Assembly (NCBI GenBank): GCA_964405235.1
Contig: CAYONG010000088.1
Span: 1 to 64,000, forward strand
Origin: WS-11 sp964405235
GTDB lineage: Bacteria > Eisenbacteria > RBG-16-71-46
Direction of reading: 5' to 3'
Length of the DNA: 64,000 nt
A program made the position numbers and the translations under genes. Shown here piece after piece: positions 9,701 through 18,110 of the stretch. The notes beneath the pieces were generated by a model, which saw only the letters and a program-made list of their open reading frames with translations, made no database searches and was not told where the DNA came from. Numbering within the stretch: position 1 is the stretch's first letter; each line of letters begins with the position of its first letter.

Positions 9701-12700
9701 GGCATTTCGGTCCCGGCCCCGAGCTTCGCCGTCTCGCCCGAGTCGATCAACGAGGCGCTGCTGACGAACACGGCCTCGTCGCGGAACCTGCGCGTCACGA
9801 ACACCGGAGGCAGCAACTACGTGTTCACCGCTGAGGCGCAGGCGATCACGCCGAGCGGGACGGTGGTGGTCCAGGGTGATGCCGACAACGTCGACCTGCC
9901 CAAGGGCGCCCCGGACGTGCTGACCGGGCCGGCGCCGCTGCGGGCCGGGGGGCCAGATGTGTTCGGCTACACCTACCAGGACAGTGACGAGCCGACCGGG
10001 CCCACGTTCTCCTGGGTGGACATCAGCGGGACCGGGACGAGGATCCCGTTCAACGGCGACGACCAGAACCTGGGGCCGTTCCCGGTCGGGTTCTCGTTCC
10101 CTTACTACGGTGCGACCTCGAGCTCGTTCAAGCTGTGCACCAACGGCTGGCTGACCTTCACCACCACCAACACCCAGACCACCTTCACCAACACCACGCT
10201 GCCCAATAGCGGCTCGACGGTGCCCCCCAACCTGCTTGCGGTCTTCTGGGACGACCTCGACTTCCGTCCGGCCAACGCGCCCAACGCGAGAGCCTACTAC
10301 CAGTACGACGGCACCAAGCTCATCATCCAGTTCAAGGCCGTGGAGCGACAGCCGGAGTCCACGACCAACGACTTCGAGATCCTGCTCTTCCCCAATGGCA
10401 CCATCGTCTACCAGTACCTGACGATGAACGCCGTGACGAAGAACAGCGCCACGATCGGCATGCAGAACGGGGCCAGGAACGACGGGCTCCAGGTGGTGTT
10501 CAACGCCAACTACGTCAAGAACAACCTGGCGATCCGCTTCCGGCCGCCGGCGAAGTTCCTGACCGTGACGCCGACCGCCGGCACCGTGCTGCCCGGGCAG
10601 TTCCTGGATCTCAACGTTGGCTTCAACGCGTCCGGCCTGTTCGGGGGCGTGTACGACGGGCAGATCCGGATCGCCGGGAACGACCCGGTCCTTCCCATCA
10701 AGAACGTGCCGTGCCAGCTCACGGTGACCGGTGTCCCTGATATCGCCGTCACCCCGGCCACGATCGACTTCGGCAACGTCTTCATCGGCTTCCCGCAACT
10801 GCGGCAGCTCACGGTCAACAACGTCGGGACCGACAACCTGGTGGTCAGCAACATCACCTCGAGCGACCCGGTCTACGGCGTGGACCTCACCAACTTCACG
10901 GTGCCGCCGCTCGGCAACGCGGTCCTTTTCACGGCCTTCAACCCCGGCGCCGCGACGGCGTATCCGGCGACGCTCTCCATCGCCAGCAACGATCCCGACA
11001 CCCCCAACCGGGCGGTGCCTTTCGCCGGGGCGGGGGTGGTCGCGCCCGACGTCGGGACCGATCCCACGTCGATCGCGCAGACACTCAACATCCCCGGCAC
11101 CGCGTCGCGGACGCTCACGCTCAGCAACAGCGGCGGTAGCGATCTCAACTTTGTCGTGGGCACCAACTTGACCGCGAGCGCCGTGCCGGTCTACGAGGCG
11201 CTCGATTTGGGCAAGGAGGAGAACGATCCGCGGCCCGGCGTCCTCGGCAGTGGTGGGCCCGACATCTTTGGGTACACCTGGCGCGACAGTGACGGGCCGG
11301 GCGGTCCGGCGTTCGACTGGGTGGACATCACCGGGATCGGCACCGGCATCACGCTGCCGGGCACCGGGGACGATGTCAACGTCCCGGCGATCCCGATCGG
11401 ATTCAGCTTCCCTTATTACGGTGCCAGCTTCAGCGCCGTGAACGTGTGCTCGAATGGGTGGGTGTCGTTCACCAACACGACCACGGACCTCAGCAATGAC
11501 CCGCTGCCCAACACCGCGGCGCCCGAGAATCTCCTGGCTGCGTTCTGGGACGATCTCGACCCGGATAACACGCCGATCCGGCTGTTCCGCTACAGCGACG
11601 GGACCCGGTTCATCCTCTCGTACGTCGGCGTACCCCGCTTCTCCTCCGGCGGCCCCTACACGTTCCAGGTCATCCTCTACCCAAGCGGCCGGATCGTGTA
11701 CCAGTACCTGGACATGCAGGGGACGCGCCTCAACGAGGCGACCATCGGCATCCAGAACGCGACGAAGAACGACGGCCTCACGGTGGTGCACAACGCCGCG
11801 TACGTGCACAACAATCTGGCGATCGAGTTCCGCACCATCCCCGAGTACATGACGGTGTCGCCGACCTCCGGCTCCATCCCGGCCGGCCAGTCGGCGGTGC
11901 TCAACGTGAACTTCGACACGCAGGGGATGTTCGGCGGGCTCTATGCCGGCTCGATCCGCATCGCCAGCAACGACCCCGATGAGGGCGTCGTCCTGGTCCC
12001 GACCGCGGTGACCGCGGTAGGCGTGCCGAACATCGCAACCAACCCGGCGAGCCTGGACTTCGGCAACACCTACGTGGGCCTCACCACCGACCGCACGGTC
12101 GAGGTGCGCAACGTCGGCAACGACGTGCTGACGATCACGGGCGCCACGCTCGGGAACAGCCAATACTCGCTGGTCGGGGCGTCATTCCCGATCTCGCTCG
12201 GGCTAAACGGGAGCGCCACGCTCACGGCGCGGTTCACGCCCACTACGACGTGGGTGCCTCCGAACCCCTGCCTGCCCCCGTCGCCGGTGCTGTCGGCACT
12301 GACCCTCGCAAGCAACGATCCGGACGGCGATCAGCTCGTGCCGCTTGCCGGGGTCGCCGTGATCCCGCCCGAGATCGGGACGCCGGCCTCGATCCGAGCC
12401 GCGCTCGCCACCACGCTGGGTCCGAGCGCGATCCAGCGGACCAAGACGCTGCTCATCAGCAATACGGGCTGCAGCGATCTCAACTGGAGCGCACAGGCCA
12501 TGTCGGCGCTCCCGGCGTCCATCGAGGGCGCGACCGAGGAGGGCCCGAAGGACGATCCTGGCGCGCCCGGCGCCCTGGGCGGTGGTGGTCCGGATGCGTT
12601 CGGATACCGCTGGCTCGACAGCGACGATCCGCTCGGGCCCGCGTTTGGATGGGTGGACATCACCGGAGTCGGGACGGCGATCCCCTTCACCGGCGACGAT

Positions 12701-14281
12701 CAGAACCAGGGCCCGTTCCCGCTGCCGTTCCCGTTCACGTTCTACGGGAACACGTTCAACTCGTTCCGGGCATGCACCAACGGGTGGATCTCGTTCACCA
12801 GCACGGCGACCACCTTTACGAACACGGCGCTCCCGAGCGGCGGCACGACCGCGCCCGTCAACCTCATCGCTCCGTTCTGGGAGGACCTGACGTTCTCGGC
12901 GACCGGAGACGTCTACCACCACTACGACGGGCAGAAATTCATCATCTCCTACGTCGCGGTGCCACGCCTCAGCTCGGGTGGTCCCTACACGTTCCAGATT
13001 CTGCTCTATCCCAGCGGGACCATCGATTTCCAGTACCTGGACATGCAGGGCACCCGACTCAATGAGGCGACCGTCGGCATCCAGAACTCGACCCGCGACG
13101 TAGGGCTCCAGATGGTGTTCAACGCCGCATATGTTCACGACAATCTGCGCGTCCGGATCACCAACCAGCCCGGCTGGCTCACGGTGTCGCCGGCATCGGG
13201 CGTGGTTCCGGCGGGCGGAACGTTCGCGCTCTCGGTCGGCTTCAATGCCACCGGGCTCGCGGACGGCGACTACACGGGCCAGGTGCGGATCGCGAGCAAC
13301 GATCTCGACGAGCCGCTTACGCTCATCCCCGCGGACCTTCACCTTGGGGTAATTGCGGCGACGATCGACATCGATCCCAACACCCTTAACAAGAACTCAA
13401 ACGGAAACTGGGTGAAGGGGTTGGTGGAGCTGCCGGCCGGCCACGCTGCGTCGGGGATCCGGACCTCAAGCGTGCTCGTGCAGCGGGTGGTGCCGGTCGC
13501 CCCGAATGCGCCGCTGGCGATCGGAGACGACGACGACGATGGCATCGAGGACGCGATGTACAAGTTCGGCCGCGCCGCGGTGCGCGCCATCCTGCCGACC
13601 GGGAACGCCGTGCCGGTCGAGGTGATCGGCGAGGAGGAGGATGTCTCCTGGTTCGCGGGCACCGACGTCATCCGCGTGCTCTCGCCCTCGCAGACCCGAC
13701 TCGCGTCCGGGGTTTCGCCCAGTTACGCGACGGGCGCGCCGCTGGAGCTGGCGTGGGAGGACTACCCCGGCACGACTGCCGACCACTACGAGCTGTGGTA
13801 CTCGGGAGACGCCGGAGAAACCTGGAACCTGGTCGAGGGCGGCCTCGCGGTGCGTTCCTACGTCTGGACCACACCCTCGACTCCGACGCAGGCAGGCCTC
13901 CTCGAGCTGGTCGCCGTGGACGAGCTGGGGCCGATGGGATCGTGGGTCTCGGATCATCTCGTGATCTCGGACGGGGTCACGGGGGTCGACGATGACCGCC
14001 CGACCCAGTTTGGACTCCGCATGATGGGCGCCAACCCGGCCGGAGGCCGGGCGGGCCTCGAGCTGGCGATGCCGGAGCGGGGCAGCGTGGACGTGCGCAT
14101 CCACGACGCCCGCGGGCGTCTGGTCCGGCGGCTGGCCACCGGCGACTACGAGCCCGGTCGGCACGTGCTCGACTGGAACGCCAAGGACGAGTCGGGAGCC
14201 TCCGTCGGCTCCGGCATCTACTTCGTCCGGATGATCGTCCAGGGCCGGAGCTACACCACCCGGTTCGCGCTGATGCGGTGA
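6791..14281 (+). CDS. Giant secreted subtilisin-family (S8) protease with repeat modules and FlgD-like tail
   Basis: This 2496-residue secreted protease has signal peptide MSPRLRSLSLSVLFAAVLLAPPA. An I9/fervidolysin-like propeptide follows (about 35-110; GELLVKFRANATG). The S8 catalytic domain has Asp160 in VIDTGVD, His215 in NGHGTHCSG, oxyanion Asn307 in AAAGNSS and Ser375 in SGTSMATPHVAGAA, so all catalytic residues are present. A fibronectin-III-like segment spans about 435-545. Four long modules follow, each with GGPDxFGYxWxDSD, a WVDITG motif, CTNGWxSFT and FWDDL, then WLTVSPxxG and choice-of-anchor-D (ASH-like) sequence with SNDPD. The C-terminus (about 2400-2496) is a FlgD-Ig/type-A sorting-like domain (RLVRRLATGDYEPGRHVLDW). 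It is probably exported and surface-retained. Target unknown. The SD is ggagg, seven bases before ATG. Confidence 0.93.
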   Translation: MSPRLRSLSLSVLFAAVLLAPPASGQSPRSQASVTRRPIEGELLVKFRANATGADRASARAQVRGQALRDFAFIRVEHVKVEGMSSEQAMELLRRNPRVEYVEPNYEIQLDLVPNDPRFPELYGMRNTGQTGGTAGADIKAVNAWDLFTGDPNLKVGVIDTGVDYNHPDLAANVWTNPGEIPGNLVDDDNNGYVDDVHGYDFVNNDGDPFDDNGHGTHCSGTIAGVGNNNVGVAGVCWQSKIVGIKFLNAAGSGSTAGAISGVQYAIAVGVRLTSNSWGGGGFSQALLDAINAAGAAGQLFIAAAGNSSANNDVTPHYPSSYDTPYIISVAATDHNDNLASFSSFGATSVDLAAPGVSILSCQPGGGYQLLSGTSMATPHVAGAAALLMGRFSGITNTQAKALMLNSADVKAQLAGKCLTSGRLNAFMSIADPDDTPPGAIADLATTNPGSNTMGLIWTATGDDGGTGRASRYEIRYSTVPIDEGNFNTAALVTGPDPLTSGSAESFDVGGLAFTTPYYFAIKAFDEFSNAGPISNVPTGTTLGVPDIAAAPGSFSATLLTGATETQTLTLTNTAAGTLDFTVPTPDLVFTQPVLHDYQPTPKDQDDVRIGFPVTENKGGPDGFGYRWVDSNEPGGPTFSWVDITGVGTLVALTGDDGLSAAVPMGISFPFYGSNFSSVRICTNGFLSFSDTATPYENQALPNAGAPANLVAPFWDDMDFGATQRVYTHSDGARFIVSWVAVPHYQTGGPYTFQAIFYPTGEIRYQYLSMGTPTNSGSIGIQNGAKTIGLTVAFNTNYVADNLAVRIIPLSQWLTVSPSAGRIPAGGSADLSVMFNALGLTGGNYTGNVNVLSNDPDESPLALAASLHVIGAPNIAVNPAALNFGTVFVGATPTLTIAVSNPGTDDLVISGITSDHGFVTVDPPTAFTLAPLAAQSVTVRFSPTSPATVSATLHVLSNDPDSPSTPVTVAGISVPAPSFAVSPESINEALLTNTASSRNLRVTNTGGSNYVFTAEAQAITPSGTVVVQGDADNVDLPKGAPDVLTGPAPLRAGGPDVFGYTYQDSDEPTGPTFSWVDISGTGTRIPFNGDDQNLGPFPVGFSFPYYGATSSSFKLCTNGWLTFTTTNTQTTFTNTTLPNSGSTVPPNLLAVFWDDLDFRPANAPNARAYYQYDGTKLIIQFKAVERQPESTTNDFEILLFPNGTIVYQYLTMNAVTKNSATIGMQNGARNDGLQVVFNANYVKNNLAIRFRPPAKFLTVTPTAGTVLPGQFLDLNVGFNASGLFGGVYDGQIRIAGNDPVLPIKNVPCQLTVTGVPDIAVTPATIDFGNVFIGFPQLRQLTVNNVGTDNLVVSNITSSDPVYGVDLTNFTVPPLGNAVLFTAFNPGAATAYPATLSIASNDPDTPNRAVPFAGAGVVAPDVGTDPTSIAQTLNIPGTASRTLTLSNSGGSDLNFVVGTNLTASAVPVYEALDLGKEENDPRPGVLGSGGPDIFGYTWRDSDGPGGPAFDWVDITGIGTGITLPGTGDDVNVPAIPIGFSFPYYGASFSAVNVCSNGWVSFTNTTTDLSNDPLPNTAAPENLLAAFWDDLDPDNTPIRLFRYSDGTRFILSYVGVPRFSSGGPYTFQVILYPSGRIVYQYLDMQGTRLNEATIGIQNATKNDGLTVVHNAAYVHNNLAIEFRTIPEYMTVSPTSGSIPAGQSAVLNVNFDTQGMFGGLYAGSIRIASNDPDEGVVLVPTAVTAVGVPNIATNPASLDFGNTYVGLTTDRTVEVRNVGNDVLTITGATLGNSQYSLVGASFPISLGLNGSATLTARFTPTTTWVPPNPCLPPSPVLSALTLASNDPDGDQLVPLAGVAVIPPEIGTPASIRAALATTLGPSAIQRTKTLLISNTGCSDLNWSAQAMSALPASIEGATEEGPKDDPGAPGALGGGGPDAFGYRWLDSDDPLGPAFGWVDITGVGTAIPFTGDDQNQGPFPLPFPFTFYGNTFNSFRACTNGWISFTSTATTFTNTALPSGGTTAPVNLIAPFWEDLTFSATGDVYHHYDGQKFIISYVAVPRLSSGGPYTFQILLYPSGTIDFQYLDMQGTRLNEATVGIQNSTRDVGLQMVFNAAYVHDNLRVRITNQPGWLTVSPASGVVPAGGTFALSVGFNATGLADGDYTGQVRIASNDLDEPLTLIPADLHLGVIAATIDIDPNTLNKNSNGNWVKGLVELPAGHAASGIRTSSVLVQRVVPVAPNAPLAIGDDDDDGIEDAMYKFGRAAVRAILPTGNAVPVEVIGEEEDVSWFAGTDVIRVLSPSQTRLASGVSPSYATGAPLELAWEDYPGTTADHYELWYSGDAGETWNLVEGGLAVRSYVWTTPSTPTQAGLLELVAVDELGPMGSWVSDHLVISDGVTGVDDDRPTQFGLRMMGANPAGGRAGLELAMPERGSVDVRIHDARGRLVRRLATGDYEPGRHVLDWNAKDESGASVGSGIYFVRMIVQGRSYTTRFALMR
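8640..13160 (+). repeat. Four tandem ~430-residue modules inside the subtilase
   Basis: Four copies of a FGYxW..DSDxPxGPxFxWVDI block start near 8650, 9955, 11255 and 12585, a period of about 1.3 kb. Copies 1-3 are followed by a full ASH-like segment. Copy 4 leads into a different linker and the C-terminal domain. Similarity is at protein level with many DNA differences, so the duplications are old. Confidence 0.8.
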
Positions 14282-14317
14282 TGGAGCGGCGTTAAAACAA
14301 ATGCGGGTGTTGTTCAC

Positions 14318-14349
14318 GGTGCGGCCGCCCCGATTCGGGGTGGCCGCGG
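14318..14349 (+). terminator. Hairpin after the subtilase gene
   Basis: An imperfect GC-rich stem of the form gcggccgcccc...cggggtggccgc follows the subtilase stop codon. There is no clear T-run. It resembles the stronger hairpin after the beta-helix gene at 44797, so both may be terminators of one style. Confidence 0.4.
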
Positions 14350-14385
14350 CCGTGAGCGGAAGAGTTTAGAGTCAAGGGAGGAGGG

Positions 14386-16107
14386 ATGCCGATGAGGTTC
14401 GCGCTTCTCTTGGGTCTGCTGTGCGGAAGTCTCGTCTCGCCCGTCGCGGCGTCGGCGGCGCCGGCAGGAGCCCCGTCGCTCGGCGACCTGAGCAAGGTCG
14501 GGTCGGTGCACTTTCCGACCACCTGTGATCCCGCAGTCCAGAAGGAGTTCGAGCGCGGCCTGGCGCTGCTGCACTCGTTCTTCTACGAGGAGGCGCGCCG
14601 CGTTTTCACGTCGGTGGCAGAGAAGGATCCCCAGTGCGCGATCGCCCAGTGGGGGATCGCGATGAGCTACTGGCACCCGATCTGGACCCCACCCGACTCC
14701 AGCGACCTGGCCGCAGGGCGGGCGGCGGTGACGAGGGCGCTGGCCGCCTCCCGACAGGACGAGCGCGAGGGCGCGTACATCAAGGCGATCCAGGCGTATT
14801 ACGAAGAGCGCGATGAGACGGTCGTGGTGGTCCCCGGTGTGACCCCCGGGGCGGGCGCGCCGGCGACCGAGCAGTCGTGCCACGGACCGCGGCTGGCGGA
14901 CCCCAAGGGTCGCGCCGCGTGCTTCCTGCGCGAGATGGAGCAGGTGGTGAGGCACAATCCTGACGACACCGATGCCTCGGCGTTCCTCGCCCTGGCGCTG
15001 CTCGGCACAGCGCCGCCCGGCGATCCGGCCCTCGCCAACCAGAAGCGCGCCGCCGGGATCCTGGAGCGCTGGTACGCGGAACAGCCCGGGCATCCCGGGC
15101 TCGCCCACTACCTGATCCACAGCTATGACTATCCGCCGCTCGCCGCGAAGGGTCTGAAGGCGGCGAACGCGTACGCGGCCATGCAGCCCTGGGTGCCGCA
15201 TGCGCTCCACATGCCGTCCCACATCTATGCCCGGCTCGGCATGTGGGCGGAGAATGCGGCCGCCAACCGCGCTTCCGCCGAGGCGGCCCGTGCCTACGCC
15301 GCGAGCCACCATCCCGACGCGGCCTCGTTCGAGGAGTTGCATGCGCTCGACTACCTCATGTACGGACACCTGCAGGTCGGGCAGGACCGCGATGCGAAGG
15401 GCGTACTCGACCGGCTCGGGGAGATCAAGAAGACGCATCCCGAGACCGACTTCGCCGTCGGCTACGCCTTCGGCGCGATGCCGGCGCGCTATGCGCTCGA
15501 GCGTCGGCAGTGGAAGGAGGCCGCGGTGCTCGCGATGCCGCCGATGCCGTTCTGGGGCAAGCTGCCGTTCGCCGAGGGGCACATCGTCTATGCGCGCGCC
15601 GTCGGCGCTGCGAAGAGCGGCGATCTCGTGGCCGCCGGGGCCGCCGCCGAGCGGCTTAGAGATTTGGCGGCCTCCGCGAAAGACCCGCGCTTCCGCTACT
15701 TCGCCGACCAGATGGAGCTGCAGCGCCAGGCCGCGTTGGGCCTGATCGCGCTCGCGCGCGGGGAGAAGGACGAGGCGATCGGCGTCCTGCGTACCGCCGC
15801 CGCCCGCGAGGACTCGCTTGGCAAGCACCCGGTGAGTCCGGGGGCGATCCTGCCCATCCGCGAGCTGCTGGGCGAGGCGCTGATCGAATGCGGACGGCCG
15901 GAGGAGGGGCTCGCGGAGTACGAGGCGTCGCTCGCGATCTACCCGCGCCGGTTCAACGGGGTCGCCGGTGCGGCGCGCGCCGCCGCGGCGGCGGGGAAGC
16001 ACGACGTCGCGCGGCGCTACTATGGCGAGCTGATCGCGCTGTCGAAGGGTGGCGACGGGACGCGGCCGGAGGTGAAGGCGGCGGCGGACTACGTGGCGCG
16101 GAAGTGA
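14386..16107 (+). CDS. Secreted TPR-repeat protein
   Basis: The 573-residue protein has a signal peptide (MRFALLLGLLCGSLVSPVAASA). The start codon follows a gggaggagg Shine-Dalgarno. The body is helical with TPR-like pairs. The first is HSFFYEEARRVFTSVAEKDPQ followed by CAIAQWGIAMSYWHPIW, and later ones lie near residues 230-280 and 480-560. The central region has many His/Trp/Tyr positions (LAHYLIHSYDYPPLA, ALHMPSHIYARLGMW). This arrangement occurs in uncharacterised periplasmic TPR proteins of Acidobacteria and FCB bacteria. No enzymatic motif is recognised. It probably mediates protein-protein contacts in the periplasm. Confidence 0.8.
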   Translation: MPMRFALLLGLLCGSLVSPVAASAAPAGAPSLGDLSKVGSVHFPTTCDPAVQKEFERGLALLHSFFYEEARRVFTSVAEKDPQCAIAQWGIAMSYWHPIWTPPDSSDLAAGRAAVTRALAASRQDEREGAYIKAIQAYYEERDETVVVVPGVTPGAGAPATEQSCHGPRLADPKGRAACFLREMEQVVRHNPDDTDASAFLALALLGTAPPGDPALANQKRAAGILERWYAEQPGHPGLAHYLIHSYDYPPLAAKGLKAANAYAAMQPWVPHALHMPSHIYARLGMWAENAAANRASAEAARAYAASHHPDAASFEELHALDYLMYGHLQVGQDRDAKGVLDRLGEIKKTHPETDFAVGYAFGAMPARYALERRQWKEAAVLAMPPMPFWGKLPFAEGHIVYARAVGAAKSGDLVAAGAAAERLRDLAASAKDPRFRYFADQMELQRQAALGLIALARGEKDEAIGVLRTAAAREDSLGKHPVSPGAILPIRELLGEALIECGRPEEGLAEYEASLAIYPRRFNGVAGAARAAAAAGKHDVARRYYGELIALSKGGDGTRPEVKAAADYVARK

Positions 16108-16116
16108 TCCGCTCCG

Positions 16117-16483
16117 CTACTTCCTTCTGAACTCCGCGGGCCAGTTCTCGACCACGACCACATCGGCGGGGGAGACGAACTGCTCCTTCCTGGGCTGCAG
16201 CATGAGGAAGCAGTCGGGGTCGGAGGTCGGCACGCGGTTAAATCGTCACGCCGTCTGCATCCCGAGCGCCGCGAGGTCGAAGAGCGGCCCGCGGCGCCCC
16301 GAGGCGCGCCGCGGGCCGCTTCTCGACGATCCGGTAGTGGAGGATCTGCTGGACGGCCGTGATCATCGGGGATTCTCGGGGATCCGTCGCCTGTCGTTGG
16401 GTGGGAGCCGGGGGTGGTTGGAAACGACCGGTCCGCGGGGAGATCAGGACGGCCAAGTGCCCGCGTCCGGTCTGCGGGCCCAC
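16117..16483 (-). pseudogene. Remnant of a Ser/Thr protein kinase with TolB/PD40-like C-terminus
   Basis: On the minus strand, sequence near 16320-16365 encodes ITAVQQILHYRIVEK, the usual opening of bacterial Pkn2-type kinases (HYRIVEKxGxGGMG). Immediately after the Lys the kinase core is missing. The sequence resumes in another frame with PLFDLAALGMQTA, a stop, then RFNRVPTSDPDCFLML and a tail SPADVVVVENWPAEFRRK ending at a stop at 16117-16119. That tail is the kind that closes kinase-PD40 fusion proteins. Several hundred codons are therefore deleted and the ends are in different frames. The junction falls on a perfect palindrome (16284-16319). Confidence 0.65.
16284..16319. repeat. Perfect 14-bp inverted repeat
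   Basis: Arms gcggcccgcggcgc (16284-16297) and gcgccgcgggccgc (16306-16319) are separated by eight bases. The palindrome coincides with the deletion junction in the kinase remnant. Confidence 0.85.
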
Positions 16484-16842
16484 GTTTGGGCAGGGAGCCT
16501 CACCCCGTCAACTTCCCGCTGACCAGAGCTTCCGCCAGTGTGTTACGCCCGAATCGTAGGTGCGTCTTGGGAGTCGTCGTGAGTTCGAGCCCCGGATCTT
16601 CTGGGGAGCGAAGGCCCCCTGCCGGCGCCTCATGCGCAATGCGTATCCGGCACATTGGATTCGATCCGCCGCTGCAGCTCCAGCCCTACTTTCCGCAGAT
16701 CGTACCGATCAGATCACGGGGTTTTCGTGAAGGTTGCTGAAGGGATGCGGAGCAGCGCGAGCACGTCGGGGTTCATGCCGGGGCACGATTCTCGCCGGGC
16801 GAGCCCTTGCCCCTCACACGCGATGGACCCGAGCCCGATCCG
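16484..16842. other. No recognisable gene
   Basis: Frames here are short and show no conserved motif. A gttcga-containing stretch near 16580 is not a tRNA, because its T-stem does not pair. It is probably decayed sequence continuing the kinase remnant's flank. Confidence 0.35.
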
Positions 16843-17766
16843 TCAGGTCGCTATCGGGCAGTCTGGCACCAGCAGGCCCAACTCCCTCAACCGGTGGCCA
16901 ATGCTCGTGAAGCGCCCCAGACCCAGCACCCGCGACAATGTGCCGGCGACGGCGCCGAGCCGCGCATAATGCGTCCAGTCACGGCGCCGCGAAGGCCCTA
17001 TCGTCGGTTGGTCGGGGTCGATCTCCCATGTGTGGACATTCACGACCAGCGGGAGATTCCGGAAGAGTTGGTAGCGCACGGCGGCCTCTGATACCCAGGA
17101 GGGCAGGAGGCGCAGATACGATCCCGCCAGGAGGGGGATCCGAACCGGGCCCGCTCCGATGGTGGTCATCGGAAACTCTGCGATCGCTGACGCGGCCGTC
17201 GGAAGACGGACGGGCCGGGTCGGGCCGCCCCGATAGCCGTAGCGTCGCCCGCGGATGGGGAAAATGCTGGAATCGTACGTGTAGCCGGTCTCGACCAAGA
17301 TGTCCAAGGCCCAGCGCGTGTGAGCACTCATCGTGTAACTGGGAGCCCGGTAGCCTTCGACTCGGCTGCCCGAGCAGTCCTCGAGCAGCCGGCGGGAATC
17401 ACGCGCTTCTTCCCTCATTTCGTGCGGGGAGAGCTCGGTGAGCATCTTGTGAGTCATACCGTGCGACCCGATCTCGTGCCCGGCGGCGACGATCCGGCGA
17501 ACGACGCCGGGGTGCTTTTTCGCCACGCAACCCAGAATGAAGAAGGTCCCCCGCGCACCAGCTGCCTCCAGCAAGTCGAGCACGCGGTCCGTGTTTGTTT
17601 CGACACGGCTTGGCCAGCGATCCCAGTCCGCTCGGGAAACGCGCCCTGCGAAGGCCTGTACCTGGAAGTACTCCTCAACGTCCACGCTCATGGCCAGGGT
17701 GGGTTCGTCGGGGGGGGGGAGGTCCGCGGGCCGGGCGGAGCGCAGTTCTTCAAAACCAACGGACAT
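16843..17766 (-). CDS. Polysaccharide deacetylase of the DUF3473 / PEP-CTERM-locus type
   Basis: The start at 17766 (MSVGFEELRS) is supported by a ggag Shine-Dalgarno six bases upstream and gives about 307 residues. The NodB (CE4) fold is shown by SVDVEEYFQVQAF (about 27-39) and TFFILGCVAKKHP. The GHEIGSHGMTHKML block carries the metal-binding HxxxH. The C-terminal DUF3473-type block reads VVNVHTWEIDPDQPT, close to the family's HPWEID signature. These enzymes remove N-acetyl groups from exopolysaccharide precursors or polymers. No signal peptide is visible, so it is probably cytoplasmic. It is isolated from the main polysaccharide region by mobile DNA, which suggests it was split off from it. 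Confidence 0.9.
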   Translation of the reverse strand: MSVGFEELRSARPADLPPPDEPTLAMSVDVEEYFQVQAFAGRVSRADWDRWPSRVETNTDRVLDLLEAAGARGTFFILGCVAKKHPGVVRRIVAAGHEIGSHGMTHKMLTELSPHEMREEARDSRRLLEDCSGSRVEGYRAPSYTMSAHTRWALDILVETGYTYDSSIFPIRGRRYGYRGGPTRPVRLPTAASAIAEFPMTTIGAGPVRIPLLAGSYLRLLPSWVSEAAVRYQLFRNLPLVVNVHTWEIDPDQPTIGPSRRRDWTHYARLGAVAGTLSRVLGLGRFTSIGHRLRELGLLVPDCPIAT

Positions 17767-18110
17767 GGTGTTCTCCGGGCCACCGACATCACGAACACGT
17801 CGTGCCACGCATCACAAGCTCGGCAGTATAGTGCAACCAGTCCGCGTGAGCACGATATATCGAGAGGGGAGGACCCTCTAGACCCCCGATTGGCGCGGTA
17901 TCGGGCACTGCCTCCCCCGGCACAGTCGGTGAGTTCAGTCACACCAAACCCGGAAGATCCAACCAGAGATCGCATGGGACGGAAAGAACGATGCCGGTCG
18001 CCTGGTTGCTCCGGGTATCTACACTGCGGTCCTGAGTGGCCACGACCTCTCGGCGGTCGAGCGCCTGGTGAGGATGCCATGACGCGCCCGGCGTTCCATG
18101 GGCGCGTGTC
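17767..18110. other. Divergent intergenic region
   Basis: This lies between the deacetylase (minus) and the PorV-like remnant (plus). A minus-strand TATACT hexamer near 17824-17829 could be a -10 box for the deacetylase, but the matching -35 is poor. Nothing else is recognised. Confidence 0.3.

Noticed and set aside
6878..12163. Long minus-strand frames opposite the subtilase (714 and 939 codons)
   Set aside because: They are antisense shadows with Arg/Val/His-rich composition. The plus-strand protein has all protease motifs.
16560..16620. Possible tRNA T-arm (gtcgtgagttcgagccccgg)
   Set aside because: The five-base T-stem does not pair and no cloverleaf can be drawn.
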